Shown: positions 1 to 13,300, numbered from the stretch's first letter. The stretch is 64,000 nucleotides of DNA from Mya arenaria (GCF_026914265.1 NC_069124.1:16327088-16391087); one strand, 5' to 3'. A program made the numbers and translations. The notes: a model not told the origin generated them from the sequence alone.

Positions 1-389
1 CCACCTAGTTCACGTCCATAACCGCTAAGTTCTAGGAAAGTTTCAGCCTTATCATAGCCACAAATGATTACTCTCCCCTTTCTTGCGTACTTCCCTCTAA
101 CAATCTCAGGTGTATCTTTAAGGTCAACAAATATATCTAACAGACCGAGTTTTCCCACTTCAAACAATATTGTGTCCAAATTTATTCTTGATGGAGATAT
201 CGCACTTATGATGTACATCCGACAGTTCATTTCATTTTTTAATTTCTCCAAAAACGACTTTTCCACCCTACTAGATATTGACCTAGTTTGTTTGTTATAC
301 ATTTTTAAAGTGTTATCCCAGTCGAAAACTATTGTTGCATTTTCCGGTATTTTCGAGCCTGAAATACTCGTGCAAGTGTTAACACTCAT
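1..389 (-). CDS. Partial HAD-superfamily phosphatase-like ORF, runs off left edge
   Basis: Read on the minus strand, an ORF opens at the ATG at 389-387, with an in-frame stop 27 bases upstream, and stays open for about 129 codons to the window edge. Near the N-terminus it has VFDWDNTL (residues 21-28), which fits the HAD nucleophile motif DxDxT. IISAISPSR (60-68) fits motif II (a Ser/Thr after a hydrophobic strand). The stretch around K100/K104 and CGYDKAE (110-116) could be motifs III and IV. These are the expected order and spacing for a HAD-fold phosphatase. No intron is visible, unlike the other genes here. The family is unresolved: it could be a host HAD phosphatase or a captured/endogenous gene from a large DNA virus, where HAD-fold 38K-type proteins are known. 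The rest lies outside the window. Confidence 0.55.
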   Translation of the reverse strand, partial: MSVNTCTSISGSKIPENATIVFDWDNTLKMYNKQTRSISSRVEKSFLEKLKNEMNCRMYIISAISPSRINLDTILFEVGKLGLLDIFVDLKDTPEIVRGKYARKGRVIICGYDKAETFLELSGYGRELG

Positions 390-509
390 ATTGGAACGTG
401 TTTGAGTTATTCCTTAACGTTACCTGACACCATAAGAAAACGGGAAATCCCAATAATCTATATTTAGATTTACATTGTATTTATATTTAGATATGTTAAG
501 TAATGAACT

Positions 510-947
510 CATTCGGATGTCTTCGGCCTTTTCTTAACGAAAACAACCTCGAATGTATTTGGAAGGTTTATATACTCAAAAAGCGGTACGTTACTTTCCG
601 CTATTTAGGCATTTCGAGATTTTCTGGCATTGTTAAAGTGCAGTAATTCATTGTTATTTCTTGCTAGATAGTCGGTAGGAGTGACCCCTTTGATCAGTTT
701 GAAGAAAATATATATTTTAGGTTAAATGTTACTAAATTTTGTACATGTCAAATGACACCAAAGCAGGAGTTCATTCCCATCAAATCACTGTGCTCTTCTT
801 CCATATAGTGAGCTGGGCTCTTCAAAGAGCGTAAGTAGTCTAAAACACTACTTTGAATTAATTATATAATTTAAAAAAATACGAACTACCCCAACCAGCA
901 TACATCCGAGGTTGTTTTCGAGAAAAATGGCATTGGAGCTCCGAATG
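510..947. mobile_element. MULE-like MITE, copy 1
   Basis: This 438-bp non-coding element begins CATTCGGATGTCTTCGG and ends CTCCGAATG. Its imperfect inverted ends extend about 50 bp, including AAAACAACCTCG...TGTATTTGG on the left and its complement on the right. The flanks are GTAATGAACT (left) and GTAATAAACT (right), a 10-bp target duplication with one mismatch. Related copies lie at 39323-39922 and 41510-41570. It sits about 120 bp upstream of the HAD-like ORF. Confidence 0.75.
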
Positions 948-1756
948 GTAATAAACTATGTTCAGAATGAAAAGGGAGAAAACTGCAATAGCCAATACAT
1001 ACTAAGGACTAGTGGGATAATGGGTGATTGTTCGAACATTTAGTGCGTTTCTTTCCCTCTAATGTTACATTTTTGTCGCACGCTCGTGATGTTTAAGGTG
1101 TGGGCTTATTGCATTGGACTAATATGAGTTCGATTTCAGATGATATTTTTAAATGTCCTGAATGCAGCATGCATTTTAACGAATTTAAGGGCGGAGATTG
1201 TACTTAACCCTAGTTATGTCATTCCCGACGTCCGGAAACTCACATTCAGCTAAATCATGCCAAAAGTTCTGAGTTCGGGATTCACTTCATGTTGATTTGT
1301 TCCCTATCCATGATACCTAGCTTAAAAATGAACCGCATCGTACGTGATTTTCTATGGTTTTGTGCGGCATTTCAATTAAATGGCATTCCAGGAATGAATA
1401 CTCGAATTCCGTGAGATATGTTTACAAGTAAAAATATGCTCTGCACCGTGATTTTGATATCTAAATTGACGTCCCAAACACAACGTCATTATAAAAGTAT
1501 ATTATTGATATGATTCGCATCATTAACAATACAAGAACCAGTTTATAATTTTAGTTGTTACTCTAACAGGGAATCTTTATGGAATTTGAATGAAAAATAA
1601 AAGATGCTATCAAATATGATTAAGGTCATAAAACGTCAAGAAACTTATGCCCTAATTACAACTCATTAAACGAAAAAAGTTTGGAAGGAATGAAATCACA
1701 CTTAAAAATGTATAACATATGGCTTCCTCCATTCACAAATAGTTCATTTGTTATAG
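948..1756. other. No supported gene
   Basis: AT-rich sequence with no ORF, RNA gene or strong internal repeat that I can support. Confidence 0.5.
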
Positions 1757-1960
1757 TCAGGGGCGGATCCACGGTTCGACGTTAGAGGGGGCGTGACTTA
1801 GGGGCGTACCCCCTTTTTACTTGCACCCCTCCATCAGAAACGAAAGTTATTTTGTTTAAAGTGTTGGCAGGGGGTATTACTTACTCTCCTATTTTGAAAT
1901 AAAAAGTAAACTTGGACGATTTTAGAGGGGGCACGTGGCGGGTGCGCCGATGGCCAAAGA
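1757..1960. repeat. Dispersed CAGGGGCGGATCC-type repeat
   Basis: Starts GTCAGGGGCGGATCCACGG and carries GAGGGGGCGTGACTTAGGGGCG. The same sequence order, including GAAAGTTATTTTGTTTAAA, recurs on the opposite strand at about 32935-33106. A shorter copy is at 34190-34256. These look like ends of a non-autonomous DNA transposon family. The exact limits are unknown. Confidence 0.6.
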
Positions 1961-2277
1961 TCGCGCGATGCGGCTCAAATGAAAGCTGTGTTGTTGATGG
2001 TGATGTCAGAAGTTTAAATACACGAGGATAATGTGATCACATATCACATATTGAAATGTATTTTGAAACAAGAGAGCAGGGGATCGCCTTTTTTTGAGAA
2101 CGGTAAAAAATGCATGTGCTTTTCTTTAAAAGGCCATAGCTCAACAACTATTCAAGTCAGAGATATGAACTTTGCTCTCCATGCGCGTTTTGTCTCTGGC
2201 AACATGTGCACCAAGTTTCATATGAATATCTTACACGGTTATAGTGATATGACCAAGGCTAAACTGTTTGACTAAGA

Positions 2278-3280
2278 ATATAAGTTCTGCAAACGTCTAC
2301 TCGGTGTCAAAAAAGACAACCCAGAATGATTTTATTTACGGAGAATTAGGAAGGTTAAGTTTTAAACAATTATATATATGAATATAATTAAATACTGGGT
2401 AAAACTATTGTATACAGACAATAACAAGTACATAAAAAAGGTTTATATTATGCTTAAAAATGACATGGAACGAAATGCAAACAAGCCGAATTGGTGTTCA
2501 CTTACTAAAGACATTCTTTGTAGTTTAGGTTTATTTGATGCATGGTTTTATCAAGAAATAGATAATGTTGAATTATTTTTGTCATTAGTGAAACAGCGGC
2601 TAAACGATAATTTCATCCAGGATTGGCATGGTAGACTTAATGCATCGAGTAGAGCTAGATTTTATATTAATGTATCAAGTTTTAGACTTCAGCCATACCT
2701 CAAAATATTGAATGATACAAAGTTCCGTAAGTCTATGTCTAAATTGCGGCTATCCTCACACAGATTAAGCATTGAAACAGGCAGCTGGAATAGACCGAAA
2801 TCAAAACCATTAAAACGAACGTATATGTACCATTTGTAATTTATTAGAAGACGAGTATCATTTTGTTTTAGAGTGCACATTGTATACTGAACGCAGAGTT
2901 AGATATCTACTAGGTATTATAGACAACGTCCCAGTATGCATAAATTAATGGAACTTTTTAATATCGAAAATGAAGCTATATTGAAAAATGTAAGTGTGTC
3001 TATTTTTAAAGCATTTGAATTAAAAAATACTACGTTATATTCCATGTAATGTGTATAGGTTTGTTGTAATTGTCGTCTATTTGTTTGTTAAGAAGTATAC
3101 AATGTTAGTGCACCTATATCTGCATAATTATGTAATTATTATTATGATTTATTTATATCATTTCTTTTTCATAAATTGTGTTTATTGTGTTATTGCTGCT
3201 TTTGTCGCCATTGCATATGTACATGTTTTGCCAGATGGGTCTATGACCTTCTTGGAAATAACTGATCTGTTCTGTTAAGT
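2278..3280 (+). mobile_element. LINE 3' fragment, degenerate
   Basis: Translation shows the region that follows the reverse transcriptase in many molluscan non-LTR elements. FCKRLLGVKKDNPE comes first, then KYWVKLLYTDNNKYIKKVY, then RLSSHRLSIETGSW. After a frame change comes the terminal CNLLEDEYHFVLEC (CxnHxnC-type) motif. In-frame stops and frame changes show it is dead. The clade (CR1/L2-like) is not resolved. Confidence 0.75.
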
Positions 3281-3810
3281 ATCTTCCATGACCGAGAGTG
3301 TAAGAAAGGTTCATTCCAACCCGAGCGTAGGGTGTTTTGCGGAAACGAGGTTTACCGAGCGGCTATGGTAGATGCTTTTTCTCCCACCTCATTTAAACAT
3401 AATAAAGTTAAAATGTATCTTTTTTCGTTGGAACTCTTTTGCGCGAAGTAAACATAATTTGCGTATAATTATGTGGGGATTCATGGTTGTTATGGATACG
3501 CGCGCAGTGATTCAAATTATGTAAATAGTCAAATCGTTCTTAAATAGTTCCGAGGAGAGTGCAACATTATTTCTTGAATGCAGTGTGAAATTATTTTTTG
3601 GAACCATTTAAAGCGAGATAAAATTAATTTAGAAATTAAATATTTCCACAACACAAGGTTTCCTTTTTTTCTACAAGGGAGGTAATTGTGTGATGACAAT
3701 AAGAAAGGAGTCCCAAACTGGTACTTTTTTACCTTTGCCCGTGGGCAAGTCAAGGATATCCGGCATGGCCAAATTTTTGGATCTACTTATCTGAGGTTGG
3801 AGAACGCCAT
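3281..3810. other. No supported gene
   Basis: Unique-looking AT-rich sequence between a LINE remnant and the start of the large minisatellite. Nothing supported. Confidence 0.5.
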
Positions 3811-5770
3811 CTTTGTCGACGACCACAAAAGGCAATAACAATATCGCGACTTCTAAAGGCAATGGCAATACCGCGACTTCTAAAGGCAATGCCAATACCG
3901 CGACTCCAAAAGGCAATGACAATGCCGCGACTTCTAAAGGCAATGACAATGCCGCGACTTCTAAAGGCAATGACAAGGCCACGACTTCTAAAGGCAATGA
4001 CAAGGCCGCGACTTCTAAAGGCAATAACAATGCCGCGACTTCTAAAGGCAATGACAATGCCGCGACTCCAAAGTGCAATGACAATACCGCGACTACTAAA
4101 GGTAATGGCAATGTCGCGACTACTGAAGGCAATGACAATAGCGGGACTTCTAAAGGCAATGACAATGCCGCGAATTCTAAAGGCAATGACAATGCCGCGA
4201 CTACTAAAGGCAATGACAATGCCGCGACTTCTAAAGGCAATGACAATGCCGCGACTTCTAAAGGCTATGACAATACTGTGCGCTTAAGTACTTAATACTT
4301 GGGCAATACGGCGAGTTTTAGTACTGAAGGCTATGACAATACCGCGAGTTTTACTACTTAAAGCTATGGCAATACCGCGAGTTTTAGTACTTAAGGCTAT
4401 GACAATACCACGACTACTAAAAGCAATGAAAATACGGCGAGGTTTAGTACTTAAGGCTATGACAATACAGTTAGTTTACTACTTAAGGCTATGACAATAC
4501 CGCGAGTTTTAGAACTTAAGGCTATGACAATACCACGACTACTAAAGGCTTTGATAATATCGCGAATTTCAGTACTAAAAGCAATAACAATAAAGCGAGT
4601 TTCAGTACTAAAGGCAATGAAATTACCGCGAGGTTTAGTACTTAAGGCTATGACAATACCGCGAGTTTCAGTTATTAAGGCTATGACAATACCACGACTA
4701 CTAAAGGCTTTGACAATATCGCGAGTTGCAGTACTAACGGCAATGACAATACAGCGAGTTGCAGTACTAAAGGCAATGAAAATACCGCGAGTTTCAGCAC
4801 CAAAGGCAATGAAAATACCGCGAGTTTGAGTTTTTAAGGCTATGAAAATACCGCGAGTTTGAGTACTAAAGCCTAAAGGCAATGAAAATACCGCGAGTTT
4901 CTGTACTAAAGGCAATGAAAATACCGCGAGTTTCAGTACTAAAGGCAATGACAACACCGCGAGTTTCAGTACTAAAGGCAATGAAAATACCGCAAGTTTA
5001 AGTACTAAAGGCAATAAAAATACCGCGAGTTTAAATACTGAAAGCTATGACAATATCGCGCGTTTTAGTACTTAATACTATGCCAATACCGCCAGTTTTA
5101 GTACTTAGGCTATGACAATACCGCCAGTTTTAGTACTTAGGCTATACCGCCAGTTTTAGTACTTAGGCTATGACAATACCGCCAGTTTTAGTACTTAAGG
5201 CTGTGACAATACCGCCAGTTTTAGTACTTAATACTATGCCAATACCGCCAGTATTAGTACTTAGGCTATGACATTACCGCCAGTTTTAGTACTTAGGATA
5301 TGACAATACCGCCAGTTTTAGTACTTAAGGCTGTGACAATACCGCCAGTTTTACAACTTAATACTATGACAATACCGCCAGTTTTAGTACTTAATACTAT
5401 GCCAATACCGCCAGTTTTAGTACTTAGGCTGTGACAATACTGGCAGTTTTAGTACTTAAGTCTGTGACAATACCGCCAGTTTTAGTACTTAATACTATGC
5501 CAATACCACCAGTTTTAGTACTTAGGCTATGACAATACAGCCAGTTTTAGTACTTAGGCTATGACAATACCGCCAGTTTAAGTACTTATGCTATGACAAT
5601 ACTGACAGTTTTAGTACTTAGGCTATGACAATACCGCCAGTTTAAGTACTTAGGCTATGACAATACAGCCAGTTTTAGTACTTAGGCTATGACAATACCG
5701 CCAGTTTTAGTACTTAGGCTATGACAATACCACGACTTCTAAAGGCTATGAAAATACGGCGAGTGCTTTT
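3811..5770. repeat. Large minisatellite, 27-bp units passing into 32-33-bp units
   Basis: From 3826 to about 4290 the unit is 27 bp (GGCAATGACAATGCCGCGAC plus TTCTAAA). From about 4300 it lengthens to 33 bp (AAGGCTATGACAATACCGCG plus AGTTTTAGTACTT), and after about 5090 to 32 bp with CCGCCAG in place of CCGCGAG. The 27- and 33-bp periods divide by three, so ORFs open on both strands (for example a 9-residue KGNDNAATS repeat). I take these as by-products of the period rather than genes. The gradual shift of unit type suggests local amplification from successive variants. Confidence 0.9.
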
Positions 5771-6299
5771 CTTCGAAAACCCGATATTCTAAAACCAGTC
5801 AGTAAAAATGAATCACAGTTATAAAACGCTCGAAGATTGTGTTTCTTTTAATTCAAGTTTAATAACCAAGACATGGACACCTAACAAGTACATTGTGGAT
5901 ACATATATATTTATAAATATAAATGCACTCATAATCCAATGAAATTGTTAGTGAGATTTGTTCACATTATCAATAATCTGCAATTATCACATGAGACACA
6001 AAACATGAATTTAAATTCGGGTACCAAATAAAATTGCCATACACGTATTATATAAACTAGAATTGTTAAACACGGATAAACCGGAACATAACCTGAATGT
6101 ATTTCAACTCTAAAACCACCAATACCGTAACAACAAACGAATAAAATAAGAAACAAAAACAAACATACATATATACATGTATGAACGCACTAACCGGACC
6201 ATATTTCCAAAGACCATACAGCAAGAATATAGTTAAATCAAGAATTTTACATTGAATTGAAAATGCTTATTGCAAATTTAAAAGACTTGAGTCGAACAA

Positions 6300-7110
6300 T
6301 TTGTTTCGAAGTAAGTAATATTACAACTTGGAATAAGTGATCGAAGAAGTACAACTTGAAATAAGTGACCGTAGGAGTATAACTTGAAATAAGTATTTGT
6401 TCGGGTATAACTTGAAATAAGTGACCATACGAGTATAACTTGGAATAAGTGACTGTATGAGTATAACTTGGAGTAAGTGACTGTATGAGTATAACTTGGA
6501 GTAAGTGACTGTATGAGTATAACTTGAAATAAGTGACCGTATGAGTATAACTTGGAGTAAGTGACAGTATGAGTATAACTTGGAGTAAGTGACAGTATGA
6601 GTATAACTTGGAGTAAGTGACCATACGAGTATAACTTGGAATAAGTGACCGTAGGAGTATAACTTGAAATAAGTGACTGTATGAGTATAACTTGAAATAA
6701 GTTATTGTTCGGGTATAACTTGAAATAAGTATTCGTATGAGTATAAATTGGAGTAAGTGACCATACGAGTATAACTTGGAGTAAGTGACCATACGAATAT
6801 TACTAGGAATAAGTGAACGAAGAAGTATAACTTGAAATAAGTGACCGTATGAGTATAACTTAAAATAAGTGACCGTTTGAGTATAACTTTGAATAAGTGA
6901 CCGTTCGAGTATTACTTGAAATAAGTGATCGTTCGAGTATAACTTGAAAAAGGTGATCGTACGAGTATAACTTGGAATAAGGGATCCTACGAGTATGACT
7001 TTGAATAAGTGATTGTTCGAGTATGACTTGCAATAAGTGATCGTACGAGCATGACTTTGAATAAATGGTCTTACAAGTATGATTTTGAATAAGAGATCAT
7101 ACTCTATGAC
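6300..7110. repeat. 28-bp minisatellite
   Basis: About 29 copies of GAGTATAACTTGGAGTAAGT plus GACTGTAT, with G/A variation in the middle and growing divergence toward 7110. Three units make 84 bp, which explains the long repetitive antisense ORF. No gene is implied. Confidence 0.9.
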
Positions 7111-8858
7111 CGTTCATAAGAGGGTCTGTTTGTGAGTGCAACAACAAACAAGATTAAAAATAGGAAATTGATGGAAAAACTGAGGAAAACTTAACAACAA
7201 ATAAGACTAAAACATAAACATTTTTTACTATTTATATTCACTCGTGTCTTTAATTTGTGATATGAAAGAGTGTGGTCCATCTACTGATAGTTGTATAACA
7301 CATATTCTACACAGACTTAATGTTTCATAATAACTGTCTTGGTCTGAGATTCGGACATACCCGTGGTATCATAATCATAAAATGACGAGCACTAGTGAGA
7401 CAGCAACAGTAAACACATGCTTATTGTGAAGATAACAATTTTAGGATGCCACCAGTCTATTCTCAGTCACAGAAAACTATGACGTCAAATTTCCCTCGTA
7501 AGTGACAAGTCATATATACATATAAAACAACATACACTGCTAGGTTAGATAACCTGTCCTACTTCGTTGATAACTATTTGTTATTCAGAAGGCACTTAAC
7601 CTACTAATATCGTATACTTTATGTTGCACTACACCTTCACAATTTATCACCTATAAATAACTATGAGATTTCAGTGATGTCAATTTCCGGCAGAAAAGTC
7701 ATGGCTAAAAAATTACGAACAATCTCAATAAAATACTGTCTTCATACATGTAAATCAATATGACTTAAATCAGTACAGACATAAAACCAATAAGTTAACC
7801 AATAAGTTATCTATTAAATTCCGGTCGGTCCCTGATAAAATGATGTTATTAACTTACTATATATAATCTCGTACATGCATATCCAAAATGTCACTGAATA
7901 CTTTGCACACTAAAAGATATGAAACTGTCATTTTGATTTGTATACTAATAGCCTAATGCAAAAAATGAACTGTTAGTGCAACTTCTATTTACATGTAAAA
8001 TATAATTATTTTGAAATCCTTAAAGAAAAAAATAGGTAATTATCGATCCAATATTTGCATTTTAATTCGGCATCCATGATATGTTTATCTTTCAATGTGC
8101 CATTTTGAACAAGTAGTAGATGCTGAATAAAACAAACACTTCTATATGAATAAAATATAAATTTGACTCATTTTGATGGACGGTGACTTATTTGTGTAAG
8201 TCTACTTCTATTCTTCATCAGTATATGTATCCAATAGTACTGCATATCTAGATTAAATCCAACATAGATATAACAATGTCCTATTATGCCTGAAAATATA
8301 TGTGAGATTCCAGTATAAAGCTAGATTCAATGTTCAATTGACAGAACAAAGAAATATTAAAAGCTAAAAAACAAACATGTAAGGCACAATGGAGTAACTA
8401 ATTTCCATCTAAAACAATCATTTACTACACGAATAGTATGACCATAAATAAATGTGCATATATTTAACAACATTAACTGAAAAGTCATAACAATAAAAAT
8501 AGTCTCAACACAGACATGATTCTATTCACAGCACGCTTTGGAAATCAGAGAATATAATTTTGGACGAGTTCTCCAAATATGGTACAACTTTGAAGCAGGT
8601 ACCGGAATTGGAGTTGGTAAAACTTCTCCTGTACCAAAGTTTAGCCTTAGTCACAGAGATGAAACATCAAGTATTTAACAACCCAAAACGTTGTCTTAAA
8701 TAAAAACTTCGAGCTTATCCATTATAAATAGTTAGATCCCTGCACTTAAAAAATCTTTGCTGATATTTCTGAGACAATCTTAGTGCAATAATCATCTGTT
8801 CATTTTTCTGTGCTCGTAAATCGTCATCTTTCTAGCGACTCTAGAAAAAATACATAGT
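7111..8858. other. Intergenic, no supported gene
   Basis: AT-rich sequence downstream of the ABCG gene 3' end. No coding exon, RNA gene or clear repeat family supported. Confidence 0.5.
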
Positions 8859-8859
8859 A

Positions 8860-8865
8860 TTTATT
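8860..8865 (-). terminator. Possible poly(A) signal of ABCG gene
   Basis: AATAAA on the minus strand only 10 bases after the stop codon. If used, the 3' UTR is very short. A more distal signal may be used instead. Confidence 0.35.
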
Positions 8866-8875
8866 GAAATTAATT

Positions 8876-9086
8876 TTATAAAATTCTTGTTCGCCTGAAT
8901 CTAAGAATTAAATATCCTATAGTTCTGAAACCCACGATAAATATAAAAGCTGGGAAGATGTAGAATCCAACTGGTAGAACGATCCCCGAGGCTGTCAGTA
9001 TGTCGCTCGGCTGAACGTATGTTGTGACGTTAGCGTCTGTGACGTCTTTGCAGACAGCGTACATTGACGTTTCAGTGCCGTTACAC
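8876..9086 (-). CDS. ABCG exon 14: last loop, final TM segment and stop
   Basis: Begins [12 protein letters not shown], with an N-glycosylation sequon between two Cys, and ends with a hydrophobic segment followed by [13 protein letters not shown] and a TAA stop. This matches the end of ABCG half-transporters. It joins exon 13 (9687-9804) through a split proline codon. Confidence 0.92.
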
Positions 9087-9882
9087 CTACAAAAAAGTAA
9101 TTTTGATATCATTTAATATCGAAGGGATCGTTGCTGTTGTTGTTGTTTTTTTTTTTACATTTTTAGCTTGTAAAGGAATCAACTGTTACAATAAAATGAC
9201 GGAGATGTCTCGAAATTGTCACTCTTGAATACCTCTTAAAATTAGGTGTACTGATGTCACAGATCAGTCTACAACGCAGTGATCTCCCTTGTTAAGTAAC
9301 GCCACCATGTACGGAAATAGCTGACATCCAGCTATATAAGTTTGTATTTTTTTTAATTTCTTTTTACACGGAATTTTTCAATATTGTATAAAATTTTAAT
9401 GAATTAAAGTTGATTTTCAAAGTTTAAAAATAAAAAAATATTTGAATTGAAAATACAAAAATAACTTTTAAAATGACGTCTCGTGATATTTATCATCATC
9501 TCGTGATATGTGTGATGGCAGTGACTACGGAACTGCGAAGGGAAGTGTGGAATCCGTTTCTAATAAGAACCTCAGCGTCCAAATAGAAGTTACTCTGAGA
9601 AACTGAGAAAAGTGTATCTAGCTGATGTCACAGAGATAAACTAATGGAGACGGAAATCAAACGTGGTGGGGTACGGAAACACGTACGGGAAAGGCGGGAA
9701 GTTGTCGAAGATCAGTTGGGAGACAGAGCCAAACGGGTACTGAATTGTGGAGAGGTACCGGGTCCAAAACAGCCACGGGGGAACCGTCTGGCTGAAAAAC
9801 CCACCTGCAAATGGGGACGTGTACATTTAATGTTTTAATACTGTAGTTATAAAAACGCAGAGCAAATTGTTTGTTATAAAAC

Positions 9883-9940
<58 letters not shown>

Positions 9941-9956
9941 TATCATCATCAATCAC

Positions 9957-10018
<62 letters not shown>

Positions 10019-10025
10019 ATCATCA

Positions 10026-10071
<46 letters not shown>

Positions 10072-10100
10072 ATCACCATCATCATCATCATCACCATCAC

Positions 10101-10148
<48 letters not shown>

Positions 10149-10164
10149 TTTCATCATCAATCAC

Positions 10165-10233
<69 letters not shown>

Positions 10234-10239
10234 AATCAT

Positions 10240-10316
<77 letters not shown>

Positions 10317-13300
10317 TCAGAACCAGCACTGTCATCTTCACCATAGTTTTCAATTGCATGAAGAACAGAGAATGACATAGATGTATGGGTATAGTGTTCT
10401 TCGATGACTTACCCATCATAAAGGCACACAGCGAGTAGCTGACAAACGTCGTAAACGCCGGCTTCATCTCCCCGTTAAAGGCAACGCAAATCGTGAACCC
10501 AAATGCCTTAAATGTAAGAAAACATTCTAATGAGCTCGATACCCAAAACTGACATCAAAATCTTAATACTATTTAACAAGAGGCCCAAAAGGGCCTATGC
10601 TCTACTGGCATGGCTCTTGTGGTTATTTTCAATCCAGAGCATGTACGTTTGAGTAATAGGCAACAAATATATAGTTCACTTTTAGTGTTTGGGTTAGCTG
10701 AAAACGCTGCACGTTCAACATCTGAGGACAGGAAGTGTTGTAAGCAGATTAGTTGCATGAACTATTTTAATATGTGCCAAGTAAAGATTTCATTTCTGTA
10801 GCTTTAAAAATAAAAAGACGGTCAAAGGTCAAAGTCAAGGACATCAGATGACAACATTAATGCTTGTTTGCAAAACTGTTCACATGATCAAAAATTTATT
10901 ACTGTAGCTTTAAAAATTAATAAGTAAGTCAAAAGGGGTGGGGCCAGCTTTTGCCCAAGGGGCATTATTTCAAATGTTTTCAATTGCATCATATGATGCT
11001 CCACAACAAATATCAAAGGTATGGGCCTTGTGGTTTGAAACAAGAGTATTTTGAAATTATTTCTTAAATAAGTCTCTAGGAAAATTGTGACACCCAGGGC
11101 AGTGCCAGTTTTGACCCAAGGGGCATAGTTTTAACAACCATGGTAGTGGACCACTAAATAAAGCCTTGTTCAAATAGCAAGGATTTGCATAGCGGTTTCA
11201 GACAAAAAGGTTTTTAACATTTTCCAATTTAAGGGGGGGGGGGGGGGGGGGTCCGTCCCTTACACTGAAAAGAGAACTCTTTCCTGGGCCTACGCCAACG
11301 TCGCCGAGGTCGTTGCATTTGCCGCACTGGTCCCTTGCGGGACAATCTCCGCGGGGGGGGGGGGGGGGGGGCAGAAATGACCCCAGGGGCATAATTTTAT
11401 CAAACCTTCACAAGCAATTGTGAATTTACATGTAAACTTGGCTAAAAATAGACTTCGCTCATGTAGACTTGGCTAAAAATATACTTAGCTTTAAATAGCA
11501 TTTTTTATACTTTCAAGACCCATAATCCAGGCATGCATGGGCAGATCTGGCTAGTTTTCAAAAGGAACCGGGTTCTAATGGATATCTAAATACTGTACAA
11601 GTTTCATCGACATACAATCAAAACTGAAGATAGTATCATGTTCACATTGTCAAGCAATTGTTTACAGACAAACTGATTTTTTAATACTTTCAAGGCCCAT
11701 AATCTAGGCATGCATGGTCGGATTTGGCTGGTTTTCGAAAGGAACCGAGCTCTAATGGATATCTAAATACTGTACAAGTTTCATCGAGATACAATCAAAA
11801 CTGAAGACTGTATCGTTTTCACAAGCTAGTGTTTACACAATAGCATTTTTTATACTATCAAGGGCCATAATCTAGGCATGCATGGTCGGATCTGGCTGGT
11901 TTTTGAAAGGAACCGAGCTCTAATGGATATCTAGATACTGTACAAGTTTCATCGAGATACAATCAAAAATGAAGACTGTATCGTGTTCACAACCAATTGT
12001 TTACACAAAAGCCTTTTTTTATACTATCAAGGGCCATGCAGGCATGCATGGGCGGATCTGGCTGGTTTTCGAAAGGAACCGAGCTCTAATGGATATCTAG
12101 ATACTGTACAAGTTACAATCAAAACTGAAGACTGTATCGTGTTCACAAGCAGTTGTTTACAGACGCACGGACGCACGAACGCACGGATGCACATACTACG
12201 TTCACATTACCATCGCATAACCTCTTCTGGCCTTTGGCCAGTAGAGCTAAAAACAAATTTGCAAGTAAACATTCTATAGTGAATAAAAAATTCAAATTAC
12301 ATGGAAGTGACGTCATAATGCACATACCTGTGAGACCAGGACCTGAAGGAGAACAATAGGATACGTCATGAAGAACTCCGGCACGCCCCCTAGCCCGGCC
12401 ATGACGAATAACACTAGAAACATGAACGTTGGGAGGCTGAAGGAGAGCGGAAGGTCGGATGTACACTTGGCGATGTAGTAGGCGGACAGTCGGTACGCGC
12501 CCGCCGCCCGCTCCTTCGCTATCACAGGCTTCTCTGCAGGATCTGGAAGCACGAGAAAAACAATGGTACGACAATTGTAAATGGGTATTGAAACGCATTC
12601 AAATTGCCATTGTTTCGACACTGAAATGAAGGTTAGTTATACTATGACTGTATGATGCAATGAGTTGCATGGAAATAACCGTCATACAACGTAGAGTTTT
12701 TTGGCCAAAGATTTTTTTTTCAGCTTCTTAAAATATCCGGCGGTTGAGATTTTGCATAACTTGGTTCTAAATTTGCCTTTAAAGTTGTCTAAAACCAAAT
12801 CATGCCATGTTACATGCATGTAATGGAATTTCCACATTAATTACTTAAGGAGTCCGATCCTCAAATAAACTAGCTCTGTTGATAGCTCCATCGACCCACA
12901 TGTAAGCTAGCTTAATTACTAATATGTTAAAGAAATTACCAACACTAAACTTCAACTTTAAAATTCAATTTTCAAACATAAATATAAACAACAGGGCCCT
13001 GATGGCCCTGTATCGCTCACCTGATCCAATTCAATTACCTTGCTGTAATAAGTACATTCTGACCAGGTTTCATATAGATAAAGTAGAAAATATGGCCTCA
13101 ACAGTGTTTTAACAATGTTTTCTATGATTTGACTTCGTGACCTAGTTTTTGAACTCAGGTTGCCCAGTTTCAATCTTAGACTTCATCAACACAAACATTC
13201 TGACATAGTTTCATGGTGATCAAAGAGAGAATGTAACCTCTACAGTGTTTACAAAGTTTTTCTATGATTTGACCTAGTGGCCTGGTTTTTGACCTCTGAT

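Noticed and set aside
3671..4295. Long repetitive ORFs on both strands, 9-residue repeats
   Set aside because: They follow from a 27-bp period; both strands are open and there is no sign of a promoter, intron or known domain.
6247..6792. 181-codon antisense ORF in the 28-bp repeat
   Set aside because: The period explains it; no recognisable protein.
9657..10467. Poly-Met, poly-Asp, poly-His and poly-Ile ORFs
   Set aside because: Translations of CAT/CAG microsatellite.
12143..12598. 151-codon minus ORF overlapping ABCG exon 11
   Set aside because: Wrong frame; the exon frame is set by both splice phases and ABCG motifs.
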